The notes: a model not told the origin generated them from the letters alone. A stretch of DNA of 25,943 nucleotides from M55B154 sp964486725 (GCA_964486725.1 CAZAOK010000053.1:1-25943), one strand, 5' to 3'; positions 16,397 to 23,950 are shown, counted from the first letter of the stretch. Numbers and translations are program-made.

Positions 16397-17785
16397 TCAA
16401 TGAACCAGCTGGTTCACCACCTCCTCCATTTTCATTGATCGTGATCCTTTTACGAGTACTACATCATTGCCGGTACAGGTCTTTCTGAGATATTCGATGA
16501 GATGCTGTTTTGTTTCAAACACCAGCGCGTTTTCAGGGGACATTCCGGCCTGTATGGCACCCTGTGCTATATAAGGGGCATCCTCTCCCCAAACGCAAAG
16601 CATATCAAAATCATTTTTAAAGGTTTCCCCGCCTACTTCCATGTGCATCTTTATGGACTGCTCACCAAGTTCTTTCATGTCCGAAAAAACCGCGATTTTT
16701 CTGCTTCCGGGAAAAACCATTCGAGTTGACATGAGCCCAAATCGTGAAGAAAGGGGGTTTGAATTATACGTATCATCAATTATGGTACAACCCGCGTGAA
16801 TTATCCGGCTTCTCATATCCACAGGCTGAAAATTTTGTATCCCGGCTGCCATTTCGCCTGCACCCATACCGGCCCAGTCTGCTGCCGCGGCTGCCGCGAT
16901 AAGGTTATACACATTATGCAGGCCGAAAAGGGGCAGTGACAGCTCAACCGAACGAAAGACTATACTGCAGCTGTCCTCTCCAAGTGAATATGAATCCGGG
17001 TACACATCGGCCGAATTATCCAGGCCGAAAGTAACAACCCTGATGCCCTTTCGTGCCGCACGCGCTGCGATCATCTCTGAATGCAGGGTATCGGCATTCA
17101 GCAGCAGGGTGCCATCACCTGGCATGCCGTCAAGCACCTCCGCCTTGGCAGCGGCCACGTTTTCAGTTGAACCAAGAAATTCCACGTGTCCTTCTCCAAT
17201 GCTTGTAATAATGGCGCAATCAGGTTTTGCGATGACCGAAAGTCTTCGAATCTCACCGGTATGATTCATCCCCAGTTCGATAACCGCGTATTCATGATCA
17301 GGCTGAAGATGCAGCAACGTAAAGGGAACACCAATTTCATTGTTATAATTTTTTTCATTCTTCAGGCATGTAAACCTGGACTGCAGCATGGCTGCCAGGC
17401 ATTCTTTCGTAGTGGTTTTGCCGTTTGTACCCGTAACCCCGATAACCACTGGATTACAATCTTTTCTTCTGGATGCCCCCAACCGTCCGTAAGCGGCCAG
17501 GGTATCATCACACAGCACCGCCGCGACACCGGCATCATCAGCCAGCTCCACGTCTCTTTCACGTTGAGTAAGAAACCCCGCGCATTTACCATTTTTAACC
17601 ATGGATTCAACGAACACATGTCCATCATGCAGCTGGCCAATTATTGGTATGAAGCAGTTATTATCACCCAGCTGCCGGCTGTCGGTAGTGATGGTATCCA
17701 CAGGAGTATCGGGGTTCCCGCAGGCAAGCCTGCCTCCGGCATCAGCGGCTATCTTTCCCATGGTTGTTTCAACGTGAACTTTCAC
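16397..17785 (-). CDS. murF: UDP-MurNAc-tripeptide--D-Ala-D-Ala ligase (MurF)
   Basis: This Mur ligase adds the D-Ala-D-Ala dipeptide, 462 residues. The ATP loop VTGTNGKTTTKECL, KNYNNEIGVP, ELGMNHTGEI, DDTYNSNP and the C-terminal VLVKGSRSMKMEEVV motifs identify MurF. The start is GTG 17785, overlapping the murE stop as GTGA, with GGGAGA a few bases upstream; an ATG at codon 9 is less well placed. The ligase that makes its D-Ala-D-Ala substrate (ddl) is not in this window. Identification is certain. Confidence 0.96.
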   Translation of the reverse strand: MKVHVETTMGKIAADAGGRLACGNPDTPVDTITTDSRQLGDNNCFIPIIGQLHDGHVFVESMVKNGKCAGFLTQRERDVELADDAGVAAVLCDDTLAAYGRLGASRRKDCNPVVIGVTGTNGKTTTKECLAAMLQSRFTCLKNEKNYNNEIGVPFTLLHLQPDHEYAVIELGMNHTGEIRRLSVIAKPDCAIITSIGEGHVEFLGSTENVAAAKAEVLDGMPGDGTLLLNADTLHSEMIAARAARKGIRVVTFGLDNSADVYPDSYSLGEDSCSIVFRSVELSLPLFGLHNVYNLIAAAAAADWAGMGAGEMAAGIQNFQPVDMRSRIIHAGCTIIDDTYNSNPLSSRFGLMSTRMVFPGSRKIAVFSDMKELGEQSIKMHMEVGGETFKNDFDMLCVWGEDAPYIAQGAIQAGMSPENALVFETKQHLIEYLRKTCTGNDVVLVKGSRSMKMEEVVNQLVH

Positions 17786-19317
17786 ACATTCTCCCTGGCT
17801 GATATATATTTCTGTGCTACTTCACGATCATCGAAGTGACTTTTCATATCTCCGATGATCTGGTAATCTTCATGTCCCTTGCCGGCAATCACGATTATAT
17901 CATTCTTCTCAGCCATGTGCACGGCGTGGCTGATAGCTTCTTCACGGTTTTCAATAATCTCGTATCGGTCACCGGACATACCCTTCGCGATATCATCTAT
18001 TATTTTCGCGGGATCTTCTTTTCTCGGATTATCGCTGGTGATAATAGTCCAGTCTGAATGGGCTTCGCTGGCCGCGGCCATAAGCGGCCTTTTACTGGTA
18101 TCACGGTTGCCGCCGCAGCCAAAAACGGTTATCACCCGTGCGGGCCCAAGCGCCCTGACCGAGCGAAGAAGCTGGTCAAGTGCGTCATCGGTATGAGCGT
18201 AATCCACCACAACGGAAAATCCGCGACGTGAAGTGATTGCATCAAAACGCCCCGGAACTTTCTTCAGGCGAGAAAGACCGTCAACTATTGCTCCCACCGG
18301 CAACCCCATTGTATGCGTAACCCCGATAGCCGCAAGAGAATTATAAATGTTGAACCTTCCAGCTATCTGCAGATGAAATTCCTTCTCAAACGGGCGCAGG
18401 ACACGAAAGCTGTTCCCCGTAATGGAACTGGATACCGATGAAGCAGAAACGGCATAATCCGTTTCTGACTCTATACCGTACCCGTACATTCTATATGAGT
18501 ATCCATCTTTATCTTTGAGAATACGTTTTCCATAAGGATCATCACTGTTGATAAAGGCTGCTTTCTTTTTCTTGGCGCTTTTACCCAGCAGTGTGAAAAG
18601 GCGCATCTTCGCGTCGAAATATTCATCAAAATCATGGTGATAATCAAGGTGATCCCGGGTAAGGTTTGTGAACACCGCGTAATCGAAGGCAATATCATCG
18701 GCCCGTTTCAACGAGAGTGCATGTGATGATACTTCCATTATAATACAGTTCACCTCATCCTGAACCATCACTGACATCAACTCATGCAGGTCTCTTGATT
18801 CAGGCGTAGTGTTGACAGCCTGTTTCGTCTTTCCAGACCAGCGATAATTGATGGTTCCAATAACCCCCGGATTATACCCGGCACGTGTAAAAATTGATTC
18901 AAGCATGTAGGTTATAGTGGTTTTGCCGTTTGTTCCCGTTATTCCAATCACGGAGACCTCACGCGATGGATCGCCAAAAAACCTTGAAGAAACCACCGAA
19001 AGGGCCGCTCGTGTATCAGCGGCCGTCACGATACCAACACCCTTCTGTTCCAGGTAACTGAATTCATCCAAACGACTTGCCGCGATCATAACCGCGCTGG
19101 CACCAGCCGCAACCGACCCGGCAACAAATTTATGGCCATCCGTTTCCATTCCCTCAATTGCCACGAAAAGCGAGTCACCCTCAACTTTCCTGGAGTCATA
19201 TTCTATACCACTGACACGTATTTCCCGGTCAGCGTTATACAACTCAACACCTTCCATACCATGAAGCAGGGTTTGAAGGTCAAAAGAACTATATGTCAGT
19301 TCATTATTTCTGTTCAC
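17782..19317 (-). CDS. murE: UDP-MurNAc-tripeptide synthetase MurE (meso-DAP type)
   Basis: This Mur ligase adds the third stem-peptide residue, 511 residues. The ATP loop TGTNGKTT lies at 127-134, with TTPESRDLH and MEVSSHAL in the middle domain. The substrate-specificity motif is DNPRKEDP (429-436); the DNPR form selects meso-diaminopimelate, while lysine enzymes carry other residues. The start is GTG 19317, overlapping the ftsL end by 14 nt; no later in-frame start preserves the N-terminal domain. In most clusters ftsI sits between ftsL and murE. Here the two genes overlap, so ftsI is missing rather than hidden. Confidence 0.96.
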   Translation of the reverse strand: MNRNNELTYSSFDLQTLLHGMEGVELYNADREIRVSGIEYDSRKVEGDSLFVAIEGMETDGHKFVAGSVAAGASAVMIAASRLDEFSYLEQKGVGIVTAADTRAALSVVSSRFFGDPSREVSVIGITGTNGKTTITYMLESIFTRAGYNPGVIGTINYRWSGKTKQAVNTTPESRDLHELMSVMVQDEVNCIIMEVSSHALSLKRADDIAFDYAVFTNLTRDHLDYHHDFDEYFDAKMRLFTLLGKSAKKKKAAFINSDDPYGKRILKDKDGYSYRMYGYGIESETDYAVSASSVSSSITGNSFRVLRPFEKEFHLQIAGRFNIYNSLAAIGVTHTMGLPVGAIVDGLSRLKKVPGRFDAITSRRGFSVVVDYAHTDDALDQLLRSVRALGPARVITVFGCGGNRDTSKRPLMAAASEAHSDWTIITSDNPRKEDPAKIIDDIAKGMSGDRYEIIENREEAISHAVHMAEKNDIIVIAGKGHEDYQIIGDMKSHFDDREVAQKYISARENV

Positions 19318-19603
19318 GTTTTTCGTCCACTTTCAAAATGGTAATATCCTTTTCATTTACCGGCCGCAGGCCGTTGCGCCCTGCATATTCCCGTATGACA
19401 TCAAGCCTGTTCAGTTTGCTGATCTCGTAACGCAGCCTGTCATTTTTCTTTATCAGTTCAATTTCCTGCAAACGGGATTCACGATAGCTCATTTTCATAC
19501 GCATAACCTCAATATTCTGCCACACGTACATTATCACGAACACGATAACCACCAGAACAACGGTGGTATACCTGAAAATGTTGCTTCTGTCGTCCCTGTC
19601 CAT
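19304..19603 (-). CDS. ftsL: Cell division protein FtsL-like
   Basis: This is a small bitopic protein of 99 residues. A charged N-terminus, one transmembrane helix (about 12-28) and a basic-acidic coiled-coil region (about 35-65) are followed by LNRLDVIREYAGRNGLRPVNEKDI, the FtsL-like motif in which a helix ends and the protein contacts FtsQ/FtsB or the synthase. FtsL activates the septal FtsW-FtsI pair. Sequence identity in this family is poor, so position between rsmH and murE plus topology carries the call. ATG 19603 overlaps the rsmH stop as TAATG. Confidence 0.85.
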   Translation of the reverse strand: MDRDDRSNIFRYTTVVLVVIVFVIMYVWQNIEVMRMKMSYRESRLQEIELIKKNDRLRYEISKLNRLDVIREYAGRNGLRPVNEKDITILKVDEKREQK

Positions 19604-20577
19604 TACCTTTTACCTTCTTTATATACACGTTCACAGGTTCTCAGTTTCGCGCTGCGTGAACGGGGGTTTGACCTGATCTCTTCTTCACCTGGCACCATGG
19701 GCTTTTTTGTCAAAAGCTTTACAAGTGGCCTGCCCGTACACTGACAGTGAAGGGGTTCGGCATCACAGGTGCATCCTTTTGACCAGCGTCTGAAACGGTT
19801 TTTCACTATACGATCTTCCAGTGAATGAAAAGAGATGGCCGTTATCCGTCCACCTCTCTTTAAAAAGCCTATAGACTTAACAAGCGACTCGTCTATGGCA
19901 TTCAATTCGTCATTAACGGCAATACGCAATGCCTGGAAAACCCTGGTGGCAGGATGAATATTCTTCACATGAAAACGCCTGGGTATTGAGCCAAGCACGA
20001 TACCCGCCAGCCCTTCGGTTGTCAGTACAGGCTCCTGTTCACGGGCCTTAACAATGTTTCGGGCAATTCTTCGTGCCCAGCGTTCTTCTCCATAGCCATA
20101 GAATATATCTGTCAACTCATTTTCTGAGTCTTCATTCACGATATTGGCAGCGCTTCTTTTAATGGTTTTATCAAGCCGCATGTCAAGGGGTTCATCCTGT
20201 TTAATACTGAACCCCCTCCCGCTTCTGTCGAAGTGAAAAGAAGAAATACCAAAATCGTACAATATAAACGATACACCACCTTCCATGCCGGCAAGGTGAA
20301 TGTCAAGGTTTCTAAAGTTATCATTTATACATGTCACCCTGTTTCCGAATGGGGCCAGTCGTTTTTCTGCCACCTGTATCACGTCGGGGTCCCGCTCAAA
20401 TCCCATGTATCGCGCATGTTCCCATTTTCCAAGTATGTGCCATCCATGTCCCCCCTCACCCATGGTACAATCTACAATTACAGCATCATCATCAACCACG
20501 CTTTCGATAAACGAAAGCACCTCGTCAAGCATGACGGGAGTATGGGCAAAATGATGTTCATCTGTATTATGTCTCAT
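19603..20577 (-). CDS. rsmH: 16S rRNA (cytosine(1402)-N4)-methyltransferase RsmH (MraW)
   Basis: This SAM-dependent methyltransferase modifies C1402 in 16S rRNA, 324 residues. Motifs are HTPVMLDEVL, the SAM loop VDCTMGEGGHG, YDFGISSFHFD, GRGFSIKQDEPLDMRLD, ATRVFQALRIAVNDEL and AISFHSLEDRIVK, plus a C-terminal RSRSAKLRTCER. The cysteine pattern CTCDAEPLHCQC looks metal-binding-like. ATG 20577 is chosen (AAAAGG 8 nt upstream, then HTPVML at the usual distance); GTG 20598 would add seven residues. The start region contains a 16-bp motif repeated before ftsZ. It is 41 nt after mraZ. Confidence 0.96.
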   Translation of the reverse strand: MRHNTDEHHFAHTPVMLDEVLSFIESVVDDDAVIVDCTMGEGGHGWHILGKWEHARYMGFERDPDVIQVAEKRLAPFGNRVTCINDNFRNLDIHLAGMEGGVSFILYDFGISSFHFDRSGRGFSIKQDEPLDMRLDKTIKRSAANIVNEDSENELTDIFYGYGEERWARRIARNIVKAREQEPVLTTEGLAGIVLGSIPRRFHVKNIHPATRVFQALRIAVNDELNAIDESLVKSIGFLKRGGRITAISFHSLEDRIVKNRFRRWSKGCTCDAEPLHCQCTGRPLVKLLTKKPMVPGEEEIRSNPRSRSAKLRTCERVYKEGKR

Positions 20578-20580
20578 TAA
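20565..20580. repeat. Copy 2 of 16-bp motif TATTATGTCTCATTAA (rsmH start)
   Basis: Identical over 16 bp to 8215-8230. On the minus strand it covers the rsmH ATG and first codons (ATGAGACATAATA). It is partly coding, so any regulatory role has to coexist with the reading frame. Confidence 0.5.
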
Positions 20581-20618
20581 AAAGGCCTTTTGCCTCACTA
20601 AAATTTAACGTCCTGGCA

Positions 20619-21056
20619 TCAAAATCCGAGATCCTGGGCAAACTGGTTCAGGGCTTCACCGTCGGGCCGGTAATCTTCATAGACTTCCTTGCTCCACACT
20701 TCAATCCTGTTGTACAGGCCCAGTATTATGACATCCTTCTGCATCTCCGAGTAATCCTTCAGGTACGCTGGTATGATGATCCTGCCCTGCTTGTCCAGTT
20801 CACATTCACATGCCCCGCCCAGCAGGAATCGGATTCGCATTCGGTTTTTCGGGTCAGACTGGGAAAGGTTGACAAGCTTGTTCTCCACGAAGTCCTTCCA
20901 GTCTTCTTCCCGGTATGCCATCACGCACTTATCGAATCCATGTGTTATGATGAGCTTGTTGATAACCGAGTTCTCACCGAACGCTTTTCGCAACTTCATG
21001 GGAATGGCCACGCGCCCCTTCTCATCAAGCGTCGGGTGGTATTCACCCATAAACAT
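20619..21056 (-). CDS. mraZ: Transcriptional regulator MraZ
   Basis: This is the dcw operon autoregulator, 145 residues, normal for the family. Two AbrB/SpoVT-like swapped-hairpin domains are visible from their repeated motifs DEKGRVAIP (about 11-19) and DKQGRIIIP (about 88-96). MraZ binds tandem TGGG repeats upstream of its own gene as a ring-shaped oligomer. Matching repeats are present here at 21106-21120. The C-terminus GEALNQFAQDLGF resembles spirochaete forms from memory. The start is ATG 21056 with GAGG about 11 nt upstream. It is the first gene of an apparent 18-gene minus-strand operon. Confidence 0.96.
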   Translation of the reverse strand: MFMGEYHPTLDEKGRVAIPMKLRKAFGENSVINKLIITHGFDKCVMAYREEDWKDFVENKLVNLSQSDPKNRMRIRFLLGGACECELDKQGRIIIPAYLKDYSEMQKDVIILGLYNRIEVWSKEVYEDYRPDGEALNQFAQDLGF

Positions 21057-21105
21057 TTGAAATGTGCCTCACATGTGAACCAATTTGGTAGAAACCTTCA
21101 CGAAT

Positions 21106-21120
21106 CCCCACAATTCCCCA
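21106..21120 (-). promoter_or_regulatory. MraZ boxes (tandem TGGGG, 10-bp period)
   Basis: On the minus strand the sequence reads TGGGG-AATTG-TGGGG, the spacing of known MraZ-binding repeats (TGGGN, N5, TGGGN). Weaker units continue the 10-bp phase on both sides (TGTGT before, TGAAG after). They lie at or just past the predicted transcription start, so bound MraZ would block initiation. Confidence 0.75.
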
Positions 21121-21122
21121 CA

Positions 21123-21150
21123 TTTACACACAATGAGACATAATTGTCAA
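21123..21150 (-). promoter_or_regulatory. Promoter of the dcw operon (Pmra-like)
   Basis: On the minus strand TTGACA (21150-21145) is a perfect -35 box. TGTAAA (21128-21123) lies 16 nt downstream with TG extensions before it. The start site would fall near 21116, inside the MraZ boxes, leaving a 5' leader of about 60 nt. The spacer between the two boxes contains the inverted 13-bp motif copy. Confidence 0.65.
21132..21144. repeat. Copy 3 (inverted, 13 bp) of the dcw repeated motif, in the mraZ promoter spacer
   Basis: AATGAGACATAAT on the plus strand equals the core of the motif found at 8215-8230 and 20565-20580 on the other strand. It sits exactly between the -35 and -10 of the operon promoter, a position where a binding protein would strongly affect transcription. 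Confidence 0.45.
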
Positions 21151-21282
21151 GGAAAAAAGCATAAAAAAACGCAACGGCACACACCGTACAAATTACGGTT
21201 CATACCATCACGTTTCTGGTCAATAATTGATAACAGGTGTCAGGGGTGATAAGACAATTGAAATGGACGAAAAGGGGGTAAC

Positions 21283-21852
21283 CTATTCCTTAATAAATAT
21301 CCAGGGCACCATGTTGGCCCATACTGTCACCGCGGTGGTAGATCCCTCGTTGATTATCTTGTGATGCCTTGGACTGTCAAACTGTATGCTGTCTCCCTGC
21401 TCCATTATGTAACGCTGGTCTTCTATTTCAACCACCAGTTCACCTTTCAGCAGGTAGCCGCATTCATATCCTTCATGCCGGTACATCATGTCACCTGTTG
21501 AAGCCCCGGGGGGAAACTCGATCAGTATAACTTCCATATCTTTTGAGCCCGGATTGAGCAGGCTGTAATGAACATTCCCCTGGGTTACCACCTTTCTATG
21601 GGTATTCTTCCTTATAATAGGTGACTGGGTAAGCTTTTGTACATTGTTTTCGAACATAACCCCCACCGGCACATCAAACACGTCGGCGATGGACTTGAGG
21701 GTACTGAGTGACGGGTTGGCCTTCCCCCTTTCGATCTGGCTAATAAGGCTGGGGGTGGTGCCAATGGATTCTGCCAGCTGCTTCAGCGTAATTCCATGTC
21801 GCTTCCGATAATACTGTATCTTTTTACCCAGGTTTAAGATAAATTCTTGCAT
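21283..21852 (-). CDS. XRE-family regulator with C-terminal cupin domain
   Basis: This is a transcription factor of 189 residues. Residues about 8-63 form an XRE helix-turn-helix (RKRHGITLKQLAESIGTTPSL, then SQIERGKANPSLSTLKSIADVF). Residues about 110-180 form a cupin_2 beta-barrel (HEGYECGYLLKGELVVEI, GDSIQFDSPRHHKI), a likely small-ligand sensor. This PuuR-like architecture usually controls amino-acid, polyamine or sugar genes next to it; the target here is not evident. It lies upstream of mraZ on the same strand, with a separate promoter between them. The start is ATG 21852, with only a weak Shine-Dalgarno. It may autoregulate through a dyad at 21902-21929. Confidence 0.9.
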   Translation of the reverse strand: MQEFILNLGKKIQYYRKRHGITLKQLAESIGTTPSLISQIERGKANPSLSTLKSIADVFDVPVGVMFENNVQKLTQSPIIRKNTHRKVVTQGNVHYSLLNPGSKDMEVILIEFPPGASTGDMMYRHEGYECGYLLKGELVVEIEDQRYIMEQGDSIQFDSPRHHKIINEGSTTAVTVWANMVPWIFIKE

Positions 21853-21901
21853 ATCAGCACCAAGTATACTTTATTCATAATCTTTAATAAATATCATATT
21901 C

Positions 21902-21929
21902 GTGATTATTATACAAAAATCGTAATTAC
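21902..21929 (-). promoter_or_regulatory. Candidate promoter/operator of the XRE-cupin gene
   Basis: On the minus strand a perfect TATAAT occupies 21913-21908. It is flanked by an imperfect dyad, GTGATTA (21902-21908) and TAATTAC (21923-21929), matching at 6 of 7 positions. No good -35 hexamer is seen at 16-18 nt. The surrounding DNA is very AT-rich, so this is only a candidate. Confidence 0.3.
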
Positions 21930-21983
21930 TCAGCTGTCATATTGAATAATCAAAATTATTATAAAAAGAATAATAATCCAGCA

Positions 21984-22008
21984 TCTCCACCCGCCTTCGG
22001 CGGGGAGA
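21984..22008. repeat. GC-rich palindromic element (REP-like hairpin)
   Basis: TCTCC-AC-CCGCC, a TTC loop, then GGCGG-GGAGA forms a hairpin of two 5-bp stems with a two-base bulge, closing on a CUUCGG-type loop. It is isolated in AT-rich DNA and has no T-run, so it looks more like a dispersed repeat than a terminator. One copy in the window cannot prove dispersal. Confidence 0.45.
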
Positions 22009-22198
22009 GATGATACAATTCCTTTCCATTATGAAGCAAATGATCAATATTTTAGTCATAGCTGATTAGTTACCAAAATCCATATAAATGGTATACTGTT
22101 AAAAGTTAAAGGAAATTTCAATAAAAAAATGACATTTAAAACATTCATGCAAAAAAAAGTATGTAAAATTATAGTTAACTGAAAGTGGAAATTTATCC

Positions 22199-22226
22199 TT
22201 GACAAAAATTCAGCATGGAAAAGAAT
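22199..22226 (+). promoter_or_regulatory. tRNA-Gly promoter
   Basis: A perfect TTGACA at 22199-22204 is followed after 16 nt by AAGAAT (22221-22226, 4 of 6). The predicted start falls about 7 nt before the mature tRNA, a typical distance. Confidence 0.5.
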
Positions 22227-22239
22227 GCTTAACAAGTAA

Positions 22240-22310
22240 GCGGGTGTAGTTCAGTGGCAGAACTTCAGCCTTCCAAGCTGACTACGTGGGTTCGATTCCC
22301 ATCACCCGCT
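22240..22310 (+). tRNA. tRNA-Gly (anticodon TCC)
   Basis: This 71-nt gene folds as a full cloverleaf. The acceptor stem is GCGGGTG/CACCCGC with discriminator T at 22310. The D-arm contains AGTGGCAG. The anticodon stem is TCAGC/GCTGA with loop CTTCCAA giving anticodon TCC, and the T-arm loop is TTCGATT. It reads GGA (and probably GGG) codons. CCA is not encoded. It stands alone, with no integrase or att duplication nearby. Confidence 0.95.
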
Positions 22311-22313
22311 CAT

Positions 22314-22340
22314 AAAAGCCCTGATGATGTCAGGGCTTTT
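22314..22340. terminator. Bidirectional intrinsic terminator (tRNA-Gly / DUF4350-like gene)
   Basis: AAAAGCCCTGA, a 5-nt TGATG loop, and TCAGGGCTTTT make an 11-bp perfect stem with A-run and T-run on its flanks, so it works in both directions. It ends the tRNA transcript on the plus strand. On the minus strand its right arm contains the last codons and the TGA stop of the convergent gene. Confidence 0.85.
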
Positions 22341-23916
22341 GCATGCCCTGAACACCATTCTTGATCCAGTCAGAAACCAGTTTCACAACAGCATTGAACC
22401 CTTCAGTGCCTGCATTCTGATTGCCAATAATATCACTGTCGGCAATCACCAGCAGGTTTTCATCGGCATATACCAGGATGGGTGCGGAAATATCTGACGA
22501 CTGGTACAGGGGTTTCCCCTCATTCTTTACCACAATACCGGGATGGGAGGTTTCACCCCATATGGCATCGGGAAGCATTGTCCCGTATACGAAGGTATTT
22601 TGTGACGCCCTGCCGGCTTCAACCTGAAGTGACCCTGCCCTGTGCAGGAAAAGACGTTTACTGAAAAAAGGAACTTCGCAATCAAGGTATGAACCATTAA
22701 GACCTCCATCTGTCAAAAAACATGGCTCAATACGAACCCCGTGTTCTTCTTCCAGTGACCAGTACACATCATGCACCCCGTCTGCCCCCATGGAAATAAG
22801 TCTTCGCCCCCACACGGTAAACTTCTGTGGAACCATGTATGATTCGGCAAAAAGAACAAGCCGCTTCCCGATAATATCTTCTTTCTTCAGTGGCCTTAAC
22901 GGTGTTGCTACAATAAGTACATCCGTCTGTCCCCCTTCATCAGTGTCTCCTTTTATCTCCTGGTAACCGCTAAGGCTGGCGAAAAATTTATGAAGACCCG
23001 AAGGTGAGGAATCAATGCCTGTGCCCGACATTTCCCCGGCAAAACGAATAACAGTATCGTTGTTTTTTAATATGCGGGTAGACACGGAGGGCTCCACCCT
23101 CTCCATCGTTGATTCAAGCAGCCACTCCACGCATGAAAGTATAAATTCCATATTATCACCGGCACCAATGCCAATTATGCCATCAGCGTTCCACAGCATC
23201 TCGCTGTCGCCCAGCACCAGCACCGCACCTCTTCCGTGGCGAACCCCCATCGCTATGGGCACTGTATCAGCCTCTCTTTGCCCCTCCAAAAACACAACCG
23301 GTTCACCTTTTCCGGTATAATCGATTGAGGCAGCAAGCATATGCATGACATTCCCCAGGCCAAACAATGACGAGAATGACTTCTGGTTAAAAACAGAAAC
23401 CTGTTTTCTGTGAATGCTGTCTGGATCGATAGTGTTCCCCACGAAATCATCGTTTATCTTCAATCCGAACTTCTGCAACAGTGGATTATGAAAATCTGAA
23501 GATTCAAACATATTTTCATGTTCACCGATTACCATAAGCAGCCCGCCGTTCTCCACAAAATTTACCACGGCAGTTATTTCATCCGGCATGTAACGCTGAA
23601 AACGTGCCACGCTCAGCACAAGTATTGTTCTCTCAAAATGCCAGGTCTTTTCATGGGCCAGCACTTCATGGAGAGGACGTGAAAGGCACGAAACGGGAAC
23701 ACCCCGGCCAACAAGTGCACCGGCAAACGTGGAGTAGCCGAAATACCCGGTGTCCCATATACCCCATACATTCTCATGGGATTCGTCATACAGCACATGT
23801 GCAGACCCCGGTATATAAGGTGGGAAATCCAACCTGCTTCCAGGCTTTAAAATGAACCAGAGCAACAGCAGAAGGATAGCTGTGAGAAGCATGGCTGCAA
23901 GAATAACGCGATTCAC
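22330..23916 (-). CDS. Membrane-anchored DUF4350/GATase1-like protein of unknown function
   Basis: This protein has 528 residues. A single N-terminal transmembrane helix (about 4-24) anchors a large domain predicted to face outside. Motifs resemble DUF4350 and class-I glutamine-amidotransferase-like folds: YDESHENVWGIWDTGYFGYSTF (near 43-64, split here by eye), a Rossmann-like strand TILVLSV, then NFVENGGLLMVIGEHEN. A later part (GVRHGRGAVLVLGDSEMLW, then VLIVATPLRPL and LLVIADSDIIG) suggests a repeated fold. No catalytic Cys-His pair is obvious, so it may bind rather than cleave. GTG 23916 is chosen: CGGAGG lies 6 nt upstream and a good promoter sits at 23951-23978. ATG 23937 would leave only a few bases of leader. 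I do not recognise a specific function. Confidence 0.65.
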   Translation of the reverse strand: MNRVILAAMLLTAILLLLLWFILKPGSRLDFPPYIPGSAHVLYDESHENVWGIWDTGYFGYSTFAGALVGRGVPVSCLSRPLHEVLAHEKTWHFERTILVLSVARFQRYMPDEITAVVNFVENGGLLMVIGEHENMFESSDFHNPLLQKFGLKINDDFVGNTIDPDSIHRKQVSVFNQKSFSSLFGLGNVMHMLAASIDYTGKGEPVVFLEGQREADTVPIAMGVRHGRGAVLVLGDSEMLWNADGIIGIGAGDNMEFILSCVEWLLESTMERVEPSVSTRILKNNDTVIRFAGEMSGTGIDSSPSGLHKFFASLSGYQEIKGDTDEGGQTDVLIVATPLRPLKKEDIIGKRLVLFAESYMVPQKFTVWGRRLISMGADGVHDVYWSLEEEHGVRIEPCFLTDGGLNGSYLDCEVPFFSKRLFLHRAGSLQVEAGRASQNTFVYGTMLPDAIWGETSHPGIVVKNEGKPLYQSSDISAPILVYADENLLVIADSDIIGNQNAGTEGFNAVVKLVSDWIKNGVQGMQKP

Positions 23917-23950
23917 TACGATCCTCCGGAAATTCATTTATGGTGAGAGC

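Larger units (their letters stand above)
21853..22239. other. AT-rich intergenic spacer (387 nt)
   Basis: No coding region is supportable here. The stretch holds the candidate XRE promoter at its left, a GC-rich hairpin at 21984-22008, about 180 nt of AT-rich DNA with no feature I recognise, and the tRNA promoter at its right. Base composition differs clearly from the flanking genes. Confidence 0.6.

Noticed and set aside
20580..20591. AAAAGGCCTTTT palindrome between mraZ and rsmH as a terminator
   Set aside because: It has no loop or GC stem of useful length and overlaps the rsmH ribosome site; the operon most likely reads through.
21183..21199. Hairpin ACCGTA/TACGGT after the XRE gene as its terminator
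   Set aside because: A 6-bp stem without a following T-run on the minus strand; too weak to call.
22240..22310. tRNA-Gly as an integration site for a mobile element
   Set aside because: No integrase, no direct repeat of the tRNA 3' end, and ordinary genes on both sides.
23917..23937. ATG 23937 as start of the DUF4350-like gene
   Set aside because: It would leave only about 7 nt after the predicted transcript start, and the CGGAGG inside that segment points to GTG 23916.
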